Source of the DNA: Berkiella sp963829835
GTDB taxonomy: Bacteria > Pseudomonadota > Gammaproteobacteria > Berkiellales > Berkiellaceae
NCBI GenBank assembly: GCA_963829835.1
Contig: CAWHKC010000004.1
Span: forward strand, 620,001-684,000
DNA: 64,000 bases
Direction of reading: 5' to 3'
In this document: in pieces, positions 44,081-52,147 of the stretch
How the letters are laid out: every line of letters starts with the position of its first letter
Position numbering within the stretch: the stretch's first letter is position 1
The notes under the pieces: model-generated
What the model saw: only the letters and a program-made list of their open reading frames with translations
What the model was told of the DNA's origin: nothing
Databases searched by the model: none
Made by a program: the position numbers and the translations under genes

Positions 44081-47000
44081 TTATCCTCCTAATTTATTTT
44101 TTCTATCATCATCATCCTTAGCTCCAGCCTTTGCGCCAGCAACAGGAGTCTTCGACTCACTAACCGCCTTAGAAGCTAGAGGGTGTACTCCCGGAGATCG
44201 GCGTTCACCATCAGCACCAGGAACAGGAGCCACGGTAGAAGTTGACTTTTGCCCAAACGATTTTGGTATATCAAATTTCTTAATGGATACTTGGATGTCC
44301 TTTTTATTATCACGATTTTTATATTCAACCAATTTAACTTGTTTAAGAAATTCAACACTTTCCTTGGCTTCTTTAGTAGGCCCACCAAAGCCGAAGAAAC
44401 TTCTTTTATTTTCATTTGCTTGCGCTTGTGTGACTAATTCAGTGAGATTGGAAATGTCGACAGCCATGCCTAATTTTTGCAAATACATAGCTTGCTTAAT
44501 CGTTTTATCCAAGTCGACCACTGTTTTATCACCCAATAAAAAACGTGATTTTGTTGTCATTTGAGGTTGTATAGTTATTGCTGTCACATGCTGCTCAATG
44601 GATTCATTACCTTTTCTCTCCGCTATATTTCCTTTTTGCTCCATAAAGTAAGCACGTTGCGCATCTTCACTGACACTTAACATATTGGCACCTATCTTAC
44701 TAGCCAATTCAATATTTTCACGCACGGCACTTCCTGTGAATCCCGAGACTTCAAGAATCAAGTTATTTTTTCGTGCATATTTTTGCAATGCTGCAAGTTG
44801 AGGTTCAGTTAAACCTGGGATGAGTCCTTCTTTCATGCATTGCTGTACTTGCTCAAACAATAATATGGGATCTTTCGACTCTAGTCTTATTTTTGTATCC
44901 TCTTTTTGGAGATACTCGTGTACCAATTGCTTGGTTTTGCCAAATTGAGGTTTAAATCCTTGGTTTAGAGCTGTTTGAAATATGGCAATGGCATGTTTTG
45001 GATTGTCTGATGAAATATTAAATACGATATCTGGCGGTACAGGAACAGATAGCTTTGAGTTAATCCCCATCAAAGCTAGCTTCTGCGCTTGTTCAATTTG
45101 TTGGGCAGGATCTACAAATTGCAAATTAATGAGGGGACAGGGCCCCCCAACGTTGCCAATGTGTTTTTTCAACTCATCTGGATGTTCTACATTAACTCTC
45201 ATGCCTCTTATTCCAATGCATTGTTGCATGACCATTAAATCCTGCTGCAGACTGCCGCTATTTACCGTAACAATAGGCAGCTGGTTTGCATTTTTAATGC
45301 TGTCTTTAATTTCTTTTTCAAGATCAGCATTAAAGGGTATTATCCCTAACTCCACTAAATTACGAATAAGCATCACTGGTTCGGTAACCTTCGGTATTTT
45401 GACGCTAAAATCAGCTGCAGCATTTGGCGAAGATTTGAGATAAGCTATAAGTGCTTCTTTAGCTTTAGGATCGACATTGACTATAAAACCATTCTCAGCT
45501 GCTATTTTAATTCGTTCCAGAACCTCTTTACCATTAATAGTAGTGCCATCTGGATTTAATGGCCCTGATATATTGATTTGTCTTTCGGTTGGAAAATCTT
45601 TTGTTGTATCGGCCAGTTTATCTTTCAAGTTTGCTTTGACTTGACTATTAACATAGTTTTGCACAGCTTCTTTTGCTTTTGGCGTCAAATGTGGTGTAAA
45701 TCCAGCCGCTAACACAGCTTCAAATTGTTTTAGTGCCAGCAAAGGGATGGTCGTTGAAATCTCAAGGGACGTAGGTTTTTCCTCACCTGCTTCAAAATTT
45801 CCTTGAGCCCCACCCTTAAGTTGTGGAACCAATAAACCCATACTCAAAACTTTTTGAAATTTTTCTTTAATTTTCTGTCCCTCTTGTTTTCTAAGACTCG
45901 CAACAACATTATCAGGCGTTCCAGCAGGTATTATGCCTTCTTTAGGTTCAATGGAGACAACAGGTATTGCTTTTTGATGTGTTACAATTTCTTGGTTTTG
46001 AGCCTCTGTAATTTTATTTGTGACTAATTTTGCTTCTTTAGTCCCCAAGCTATAGTACATTGTCTCACCAAAAGTAATATTGAGACCTTTCTGAGTTAAT
46101 TGAACTATCGTATCTACATTAGTCGATGTTATTTTGGGTTGTTCTAGCTTTGTATTTGGTAATCTCATTCTCAATTGGTGAGTAAATTGATGAATCGATT
46201 CTATACTTGCCCCTTCTGCTTGTGTAACAGTAATCCGACCTTTAATTATTGTTACTTTGCAAACGTGATTATTATCTTTATCTAGAATATAAAACTCTCT
46301 TTTGATACCGACACCCTTTTTCAATTGCTCAATTTTCCAGCCTTCAAATTCAGTTTTTTTAAGCAATTCTTTAGCGCTTTTTCTTGTCGTTTTTACTTCA
46401 TCACCTGTCCCAAAAAGTTCTGTTGATACGACCAAATCACCTAAGGCTATATTTTTCACTGGTTTGGGGGCTACTGCTTGTCCCCCTGCTACTGGCGTTG
46501 CAACTGTTGCAGCTCCTGCTACCGCTGCTTTTGCCTTTGCCTCAGCTTCTTTGACGGCAGCATTTGCCTTATCACCTATCGTTTTGGCCTTTTTTCCAAA
46601 TTCAGCATAAACTTTAAAAAAGGGTTCTCCTTCTTTTGCAATATTTCCCATTTCTCTTGCAAAGAGAGTATACTTAAGGCCCGTTTGTACTGGTTTAATG
46701 ATATAATCTTGAAATCCTATCGCCGTTGATGTGGTGCGACTAATAGCTTTTTTTATTTCATCATTTAATGCTTCAGGGACAACTATTTGATTGATATTAC
46801 TTGTGGCAAAGAATGTGCAATAATCAATCATACTCTTAGATAAAATATCAAATTTAGCAAAAACTTCTTCATTAAAAATTTTTAACCTTTTAGCAGGGTC
46901 AGCTTCTTGGTCGAATTTTTTAAATGCTTCAATAAACCCTTCTACCTCTTTTTGAAGTGCAACAAATTTACCAATTGATTCTAACATCAGCTTCTTTTCT

Positions 47001-47278
47001 TCGGGCTTTAAAGATGCTGTCGCAGGATCTGTTGCCAACATATCTGTGATTTTTTTATAAAGTTCGCCATCTATTTTAAAGTAGTCGATATAATCAATAA
47101 GATTTTTATGTGTTTCTTTTATCTCACCAAAAAGATTTTCTTGAAGTCTTTCAATACCCTTAGCTCTAACTCTATTGAGCTCCTGTCTATCGGCATCTGC
47201 TAGTTTAAAGCCATTCATACCTGGAGCAATTATACCCGCTCTTGTTAGCAAACCAATTTCCGATTCGTGTAACTCCAT
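44081..47278 (-). CDS. divergent RhoGEF (Dbl-homology) protein with a C-terminal alpha/beta repeat array
   Basis: A 1065-residue soluble protein. Residues about 38-225 follow the Dbl-homology fold: FGEIKETHKNLIDYIDYF as helix 1 (an E-x-x-Y/N-x-x-x-L pattern), a middle helix LMLESIGKFVALQKEVEGF, and the signature helix FQDYIIKPVQTGLKYTLFAR (189-208), which lines up with the eukaryotic L-I-K-P-V-Q-R-x-x-R-Y-x-L-L. An Ala/Lys linker (240-275) and a segment of unknown fold (280-345) follow. About eleven degenerate repeats of 40-50 residues then fill 346-950: a strand, a helix ending A-x-x-x-G-(F/I)-x-P, then a second helix. The tail is disordered. It is second of three coupled genes. Confidence 0.6.
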   Translation of the reverse strand: MELHESEIGLLTRAGIIAPGMNGFKLADADRQELNRVRAKGIERLQENLFGEIKETHKNLIDYIDYFKIDGELYKKITDMLATDPATASLKPEEKKLMLESIGKFVALQKEVEGFIEAFKKFDQEADPAKRLKIFNEEVFAKFDILSKSMIDYCTFFATSNINQIVVPEALNDEIKKAISRTTSTAIGFQDYIIKPVQTGLKYTLFAREMGNIAKEGEPFFKVYAEFGKKAKTIGDKANAAVKEAEAKAKAAVAGAATVATPVAGGQAVAPKPVKNIALGDLVVSTELFGTGDEVKTTRKSAKELLKKTEFEGWKIEQLKKGVGIKREFYILDKDNNHVCKVTIIKGRITVTQAEGASIESIHQFTHQLRMRLPNTKLEQPKITSTNVDTIVQLTQKGLNITFGETMYYSLGTKEAKLVTNKITEAQNQEIVTHQKAIPVVSIEPKEGIIPAGTPDNVVASLRKQEGQKIKEKFQKVLSMGLLVPQLKGGAQGNFEAGEEKPTSLEISTTIPLLALKQFEAVLAAGFTPHLTPKAKEAVQNYVNSQVKANLKDKLADTTKDFPTERQINISGPLNPDGTTINGKEVLERIKIAAENGFIVNVDPKAKEALIAYLKSSPNAAADFSVKIPKVTEPVMLIRNLVELGIIPFNADLEKEIKDSIKNANQLPIVTVNSGSLQQDLMVMQQCIGIRGMRVNVEHPDELKKHIGNVGGPCPLINLQFVDPAQQIEQAQKLALMGINSKLSVPVPPDIVFNISSDNPKHAIAIFQTALNQGFKPQFGKTKQLVHEYLQKEDTKIRLESKDPILLFEQVQQCMKEGLIPGLTEPQLAALQKYARKNNLILEVSGFTGSAVRENIELASKIGANMLSVSEDAQRAYFMEQKGNIAERKGNESIEQHVTAITIQPQMTTKSRFLLGDKTVVDLDKTIKQAMYLQKLGMAVDISNLTELVTQAQANENKRSFFGFGGPTKEAKESVEFLKQVKLVEYKNRDNKKDIQVSIKKFDIPKSFGQKSTSTVAPVPGADGERRSPGVHPLASKAVSESKTPVAGAKAGAKDDDDRKNKLGG

Positions 47279-47312
47279 CTTCGTCTTACTAGCATCGCGC
47301 CCTTGAATGTGC

Positions 47313-47990
47313 TCACGATTCTTTTATTAATCTTCTTAAGGTGTCTCGATCGACACCCGGCCTTCCCGTCGAAGCGAGCCTTAAAGTACTATCTTTTATA
47401 ATTTTATCTTCTAAATCAGTAATTTGTTTTCGCGCGGCAATAATAGCAGGATGCTTTTCTTTATCTGCTGTATTTATTGTTTTTATTAAATCAAATATTT
47501 CCTTTTCCTTTTCTGCTAATTGTGCAAAATCATCTTCTCCTATTAAGTAAGAAGATTTTTCCTCATTATGTTTTTTTGTTTTTTCTTTAACTTCATTATC
47601 TGTTGCAACATATCTACCTCGCCTATCTTTTAGCTCTTTTAAATATCTGTCATCTTCTGATAATCTTCGAAGTTCCACTAAATCTATCTTTTGACTTTCT
47701 GATAATAAATTAAATATTCTTACTGCTTCTGAGTCTTGATTCAATTTATCTTTGGGGGTATCTCTTAAGATGGCGACTATTTTGTCTCTATTTTCGCTAT
47801 TTTTTTCGCCAGCTAGCATCGAATCGAATGTCGATTCTAAACTCTGTTGAAACGTATTTTCTTTAGAATCTAATTCCACTTCACTGGGTATTGTCGGCCA
47901 CCATGCCTTATCCGTTTCTGTGCGTCTGAGTAAAAACAAAAGATAAGAGATATCGCCATTGAGTATTTCTTTACTGCCTGCTGTACTCAT
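47313..47990 (-). CDS. 225-residue charged helical protein of unknown function
   Basis: I do not recognise it. The protein is soluble, rich in Glu, Lys, Asp and Arg, and strongly helical, with likely coiled-coil segments (DDFAQLAEKEKEIFDLIKTI and ITDLEDKIIKDS). There is no signal peptide. GGGGAAGAAG stands directly before the ATG. It is the first gene of a three-gene minus-strand run with the divergent RhoGEF and the 518-residue protein, with a 34-bp gap to the former. The IS element inserted 66 bases before its ATG may have altered its promoter. Confidence 0.5.
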   Translation of the reverse strand: MSTAGSKEILNGDISYLLFLLRRTETDKAWWPTIPSEVELDSKENTFQQSLESTFDSMLAGEKNSENRDKIVAILRDTPKDKLNQDSEAVRIFNLLSESQKIDLVELRRLSEDDRYLKELKDRRGRYVATDNEVKEKTKKHNEEKSSYLIGEDDFAQLAEKEKEIFDLIKTINTADKEKHPAIIAARKQITDLEDKIIKDSTLRLASTGRPGVDRDTLRRLIKES

Positions 47991-48056
47991 CTTCTTCCCC
48001 TAATGGATAATCTTTTAGACTTAACTACTAGACAACTACACATAGAATATAGTTCC

Positions 48057-48083
48057 ATCTTATAAGGCAAAATGTAGCGGCAA
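48057..48083. repeat. left 27-bp flank duplication of the IS element
   Basis: Begins ATCTTATAAGGCAAAATGT and ends CGGCAA. It matches 49539-49565 at 25 of 27 positions (AG here against GT there), consistent with a long target-site duplication. Confidence 0.65.
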
Positions 48084-49538
48084 AGGATTATGTCCGGTTT
48101 TGAGCAAAGCTAAAATGTCCTGTGAATTTAAGCACTTAGAGCTATACGTTAATAAACGTGTATCTCAAGGAGGTGGATATGCACACAGCGGACATTTTAG
48201 CTTTGCTCCCAAAGGACATAGATCGTTTAAAGGTTATTGAGCGCTATAAGTGCGGTTACATAACCCAAGAAGAGGCATCTCGTATTTTAGGCTTATCCGT
48301 GCGCCAGATACGGCGCATAATTAGGCGCATGGAGTTATTAGGTGATATTGGGGTAAAGAATCAAAGAGCAGGAAAACCACCAAGTAATCGTATACAGAAT
48401 GAGCTTAAAGCTAGGGCCATTGAATTAATCAAAGAGCATTTTTATGATTATGGGCCAACTTTAGCAGCGGAGAAGCTTAATGAATATTTCCAAATTAAAA
48501 TAAGTAAAGAAACAGCGCGCCAATGGATGATTGAGTCGCAGTTATGGCAAGCGCATATTAAAAAGGTCCCACGAGCTCATCCGCTTCGTGCAAGAAGAGA
48601 GTTCTATGGTGAGTTGATACAAATAGATGGTTCCTATCATCGTTGGTTTGAGGAAAGAGGGCCAAAGTGCTGTTTACTTGTCTTTATTGATGACGCAACA
48701 AGTAAGCTCATGAAGCTAAGATTTTCAATAGCTGAAACCACCATTGATTACTTATCTACATTTAAAGAATATGTATTAACTCATGGCGTCCCACGAGCCG
48801 TATACTTTGACAAACATAATGTGTTTCATATAAATCAAAGAATGGCTAAATCTGAAGATGGTGTTACACAATTTGGACGAGTATTAAAAGAGCTAAGAAT
48901 AAAGCCAATTTATGCACATTCCCCACAAGCTAAGGGGCGCGTTGAGAGGGCAAATGAGACGTTACAAGATAGATTAATCAAAGAGTTAAGGTTTCATAAA
49001 ATAAATGACATAGAAAATGCTAATTTGTTTTTAGATGGCTTTGTAGCACGTTACAATATGAGGTTTGAAAGAAAGCCTGCGGTTGAGCAAGATGTACATA
49101 GAGAGCTATCTCACGAAGAAAAGCTAAGTTTAAATTATCTTTTTTCAATACATACAGAAAAGAAAATATCAAAAGATTTATCTTTTCGGCATAACAAACA
49201 GTTATTTAAAATAATCCCTCCCAAGAATAGAAGTAGACAATATATCAATCAAAAAGTAACAATTTGTGAGAGTTTATATGGAACAAGTCTTTACTGCCAT
49301 GGCAAACCTATAAATTATATGATTGATAAAAGTAGTAAACTGCCTGGGCCTACTCTGAGTAGAAAGACCTTAGATCATTATCTGGATAATGAATTCACAG
49401 AGGAAAGATATTGGGATCTCACTGCTTAATAAGCTCTATTGCACTCAAAGGAAATAATTCTTATGGTACCCTAATTTTATGACAAAACCGGACACTTTAA
49501 CTTTGCCGGATACCGGACATTTTAACTTTGCCCTAACA
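48084..49538 (+). mobile_element. IS1202-like insertion sequence (ISNCY)
   Basis: A single-transposase element of about 1.45 kb. Its terminal regions share the imperfect inverted repeat starting TGTCCGGT (48091-48122 against 49488-49519, about 25 of 32 matching), with internal copies of GGCAAAGTTAAAATGTCC. It is flanked by the 27-bp imperfect duplication, a length I recall for the IS1202 group. The exact ends are uncertain by about ten bases. Confidence 0.7.
48182..49429 (+). CDS. ISNCY/IS1202-family transposase (DDE integrase core)
   Basis: About 415 residues. An N-terminal helix-turn-helix (YITQEEASRILGLSVRQIRRII) is followed by a second DNA-binding region (KARAIELIKEHFYDYGPTLA). The rve/DDE core has first Asp in GELIQIDGSYHRWF near residue 155, second Asp in RAVYFDKHNVF and Glu in KGRVERANETLQDRL. 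Arg and Lys-rich C-terminal strands complete it. The frame opens upstream at 48158; I place the start at the next Met, near 48182, just after AAGGAGG. The gene looks intact, so the element may be active. Confidence 0.85.
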   Translation, partial: HTADILALLPKDIDRLKVIERYKCGYITQEEASRILGLSVRQIRRIIRRMELLGDIGVKNQRAGKPPSNRIQNELKARAIELIKEHFYDYGPTLAAEKLNEYFQIKISKETARQWMIESQLWQAHIKKVPRAHPLRARREFYGELIQIDGSYHRWFEERGPKCCLLVFIDDATSKLMKLRFSIAETTIDYLSTFKEYVLTHGVPRAVYFDKHNVFHINQRMAKSEDGVTQFGRVLKELRIKPIYAHSPQAKGRVERANETLQDRLIKELRFHKINDIENANLFLDGFVARYNMRFERKPAVEQDVHRELSHEEKLSLNYLFSIHTEKKISKDLSFRHNKQLFKIIPPKNRSRQYINQKVTICESLYGTSLYCHGKPINYMIDKSSKLPGPTLSRKTLDHYLDNEFTEERYWDLTA

Positions 49539-49565
49539 ATCTTATAAGGCAAAATGTGTCGGCAA
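49539..49565. repeat. right 27-bp flank duplication of the IS element
   Basis: Second copy of the sequence at 48057-48083, with two adjacent mismatches. After it a hairpin GTTCATTG ... CAATGAAC (about 49573-49603) precedes the end of the RhoGEF gene. Confidence 0.65.
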
Positions 49566-49644
49566 TTTAGAAATGTTCATTGAATTCAATGTGTTAGCAA
49601 TGAACGACTGACTGGTTAGAAATGCATATGGCAGATCACTTTAC

Positions 49645-51270
49645 TTAAAGACGAGGAGTAGGCTTCTGCTTCTCTTCATCTCTTTGAGTTACTTTTGTTC
49701 CATCTTTTGTTCCATCTGCTCTAGGTAAATGTTCCCCATTCTCTCTGGCTTTATCAAAAGACCCTGCTCCCACTACTGGTGGATGACCTGCAACAGGCGG
49801 TGGGTTAGGGAACAGCTTTGCTTTAAGTTCTCCTGCTTCGGCTGAAGCTTGCGAAGGTGAAGACGATACTACAGGATTGGATACTGGCGATGTAGCTTTT
49901 CCTCTTAGCGCTCCATAATTTTTTGGTTGACGTGCTGCAAGTTTTGGATCCATTACTGGTCTAGCGGGTAATGGTCTAGAAGCTGCTGGGTTCTGTACTG
50001 CAGGCTTATCTGGCTTAGCCGTTTCAGGCACAGGGACACTTTGTAACCCTGCCATAATCTTTGCTCTTTGTTCTCGCGTTAACATCCCGGATGGGGGCAC
50101 TATTAGTGGAGGTGGTGGCGGTCGCACTATAGTCCTAGGTGCAGCCGCTTTCGTAGGCGGAACATGCATAGATTTTGGTGGATCAGGAAACACTTCCTTA
50201 CGCTTGGATGGTGCAGCTGCTGAAGGATTTGGCCCTGCTAATGGCGGCACTGCCGCACCCTGAGAGGGAGGCCCCGGTGGAGGCTTTGACGGCGGAACTT
50301 CTGCTGATTTTTCTACTTTGGGTGTCGTGGTTGCAGTTGAGGTTACTGATGTTATGGGCGCCGTAGTTGTGGGTGCTTTCGTTTGAATAGCCACCTCGGG
50401 AGACTTGGCAGTAGTTGGTTTAGAATTAAGTTTACCTAATATTTCATAAGCTTTTTTAAGCTGAGGTTTCTTTTTTTCCATTTTTGATATTTCTGAAGCT
50501 AGCTTTTCACTATCAGGATCTTTTTGCGCTTGTTCTACTTTATCACCATATTTTTTAACAGTTTTTTCATCTAATTTCCCTTTTTGCATTAAATCAGCGA
50601 GATCTGATTTTAAAACTACTCGCCCTTGTCTCTCATTGATCATGACTAAATTTTCACTAATTGATTTAATTAAATTCTTAATCCCATTAGATAAAGGATC
50701 TTCTGGATTCACATGTTTATTCAGCTCTCTATAGAACAACTCATATCGTGGCAGTCGCTGTACTGGCATAATTACTTTCTCTAAAAGTTCTAAACCGGTT
50801 CTATCCTTTAATTCTTTGTTTATCTTTTGCATCCCTTTATCAAGTTCTGGATGAGTAAGTATTTTCTGTAACTGATTATAAGAGGAGATATATTGCGAAT
50901 GGTTAAGTGCAGACAATTTATGTAAATGTTGAATAGTCACACAGGCAGCATCAACTGCTTCTTGATTCACTGGTTCCGCATTCATTAGAACCTGTAAATT
51001 TTTAAATTCTTTTATTAACTCTTGTTGAACCTTTAAAATAGACTCTAATGTCTCAAAAATATTCGTCATTGTTTGCTTTTGATTTTTATCTTTAATTATA
51101 CCTTGCTTTTTATCAATACCTATTAATGCGCTTTTAACACTTAAAATATGTTTTAATTGAGTTATATATTTGTCTTCAGTTTCGACAAGCTCAAGTAAAG
51201 TATTATCTCGGGCTTTCTCAGCTTTAGCTTTAGCTTCCTCTTCAACTGACAAGGGGGAATCTTTTGGCAT
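49645..51270 (-). CDS. RhoGEF (Dbl-homology) domain protein with proline-rich C-terminus, candidate effector
   Basis: A 541-residue soluble protein. Residues 22-212 form a Dbl-homology domain: helix 1 LLELVETEDKYITQLKHIL (the E-T/E-x-x-Y-x-x-x-L pattern), a middle helical part, and the signature VIMPVQRLPRYELFYRELNK (166-185), almost identical to eukaryotic exchange factors for Rho, Rac and Cdc42. No pleckstrin-homology domain follows. Instead residues about 290-520 are disordered and rich in Pro, Ala, Thr and Ser, with several P-P-x-x-P segments able to bind SH3 or profilin-like domains. GGAGGAGG lies four bases before the ATG, and a TATAAT (plus-strand 51311-51316) lies 40 bases upstream. 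Delivery to a host is inference. Confidence 0.85.
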   Translation of the reverse strand: MPKDSPLSVEEEAKAKAEKARDNTLLELVETEDKYITQLKHILSVKSALIGIDKKQGIIKDKNQKQTMTNIFETLESILKVQQELIKEFKNLQVLMNAEPVNQEAVDAACVTIQHLHKLSALNHSQYISSYNQLQKILTHPELDKGMQKINKELKDRTGLELLEKVIMPVQRLPRYELFYRELNKHVNPEDPLSNGIKNLIKSISENLVMINERQGRVVLKSDLADLMQKGKLDEKTVKKYGDKVEQAQKDPDSEKLASEISKMEKKKPQLKKAYEILGKLNSKPTTAKSPEVAIQTKAPTTTAPITSVTSTATTTPKVEKSAEVPPSKPPPGPPSQGAAVPPLAGPNPSAAAPSKRKEVFPDPPKSMHVPPTKAAAPRTIVRPPPPPLIVPPSGMLTREQRAKIMAGLQSVPVPETAKPDKPAVQNPAASRPLPARPVMDPKLAARQPKNYGALRGKATSPVSNPVVSSSPSQASAEAGELKAKLFPNPPPVAGHPPVVGAGSFDKARENGEHLPRADGTKDGTKVTQRDEEKQKPTPRL

Positions 51271-51587
51271 AGAGCCTCCTCCAAACTAGAAAAACATCTT
51301 GCTTTTTTTCATTATATGCTTATTAACTAACTTTCGGTACTGGTAAAAAGGAAGATAATGGGAGGATTTACAAACATGCAGCTACAAGGATTAGCGATTT
51401 TTTATTGAGGTTTGATCCTCATTGGATTTGAGGGATTTACTCAACTCAAAAACTATATGGATTTTCTTGACTTCAAATCGACATACTGTCGATTTGAAGT
51501 CAAAGCCAGGTCAACTTAAATTGAAATTGGTTTTCTAACATTAAAAATCAGGCAACTGAAATAAAATCACCCCATTATCACTACTCA
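51271..51587. other. intergenic region between RhoGEF and rpmB
   Basis: Apart from the RhoGEF -10 element and the 37-bp palindrome listed separately, I see no gene here. A GGGAGG site precedes a ten-codon frame at about 51395, which is too short to support. Confidence 0.5.
51467..51503. repeat. perfect 17-bp inverted repeat with 3-base loop
   Basis: TTGACTTCAAATCGACA (51467-51483), loop TAC, then its exact complement to 51503. No U-run follows on either strand, so it is not an ordinary terminator. An operator or a small mobile hairpin are both possible. Confidence 0.8.
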
Positions 51588-51616
51588 TTGCTCATTCCCG
51601 CATTCTTTGGTATAAA
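51588..51616 (+). promoter_or_regulatory. sigma70-type promoter of rpmB-rpmG
   Basis: TTGCTC (51588-51593) and TATAAA (51611-51616) are spaced 17 bases apart, 38 bases before the rpmB ATG. Confidence 0.6.
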
Positions 51617-51654
51617 GTCTGGCTCAATGCGGAAGAAGTATGGGGACTAAGGTC

Positions 51655-51894
51655 ATGTCAAGAATGTGTATGGTCACGGGAAAGGGTACTGCTCGTGGCA
51701 ACAATGTTTCACATAGTAATAGAAAAGTTAAACGTACCTTTAAAGTAAACGTGCAATGGAAAAGATTTTGGCTTGCCGGTGAAAACCGTTTTGTCCGGTT
51801 GCGTGTATCTTGTCATGGGATGCGGATTATCGATAAAAGAGGCATAGAAGCCGTTTTAGCCGAAATACGTAGCCGTGGCGAACAAGTAGCTTAG
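51655..51894 (+). CDS. rpmB: 50S ribosomal protein L28
   Basis: A 79-residue protein starting MSRMCMVTGKGTARGNN, with RFWLAGENRFVRLRVSCHGM and the tail DKRGIEAVLAEIRSRGE. It matches L28 across its length. An upstream in-frame ATG at 51640 would add five residues not found in the family. It is paired with rpmG 11 bases downstream, as in E. coli. Confidence 0.96.
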   Translation: MSRMCMVTGKGTARGNNVSHSNRKVKRTFKVNVQWKRFWLAGENRFVRLRVSCHGMRIIDKRGIEAVLAEIRSRGEQVA

Positions 51895-51905
51895 GAGAAC
51901 ACATC

Positions 51906-52064
51906 ATGGCAGCTGATTCAATTAAAGTCATAATGCGCTCATCTGAGTCGCGTTTTTTCTATACCACCATGAAGAATAAACGTAACAAGGAAAAGCTTCA
52001 TATGAAGCGTTATGATCCTGTTGTACGTAAACATGTGGAATTTAACGAAGAAAAAGTCAAGTAG
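51906..52064 (+). CDS. rpmG: 50S ribosomal protein L33
   Basis: A 52-residue protein: MAADSIKVIMRSSESRFF, then YTTMKNKRNKEKLHMKRYDP and a C-terminal VVRKHVEFNEEKVK. This is the cysteine-free form of L33. AGGAGA lies seven bases before the ATG. It ends 20 bases before a strong terminator. Confidence 0.96.
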   Translation: MAADSIKVIMRSSESRFFYTTMKNKRNKEKLHMKRYDPVVRKHVEFNEEKVK

Positions 52065-52083
52065 TTAAATTAAACCATTCTAT

Positions 52084-52110
52084 AAAAAACCCCGCTCTGC
52101 GGGGTTTTTT
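52084..52110 (+). terminator. rho-independent terminator of rpmB-rpmG
   Basis: AACCCCGC pairs with GCGGGGTT around TCT, followed by TTTTTT. A-tracts on the other side make it potentially bidirectional. Confidence 0.93.
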
Positions 52111-52116
52111 ATTGGC

Positions 52117-52144
52117 AAAAAAAAAGCCCCAGGTTTGGGGCTTT
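52117..52144 (-). terminator. rho-independent terminator of the desaturase gene
   Basis: On the minus strand AGCCCC pairs with GGGGCT, followed by a nine-base U-run (A-tract at 52117-52125). It starts just after the desaturase stop codon. Confidence 0.9.
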
Positions 52145-52147
52145 CTA

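Noticed and set aside
51395..51427. Ten-codon frame after a GGGAGG site upstream of rpmB
   Set aside because: Too short to support as a gene and no other signal.
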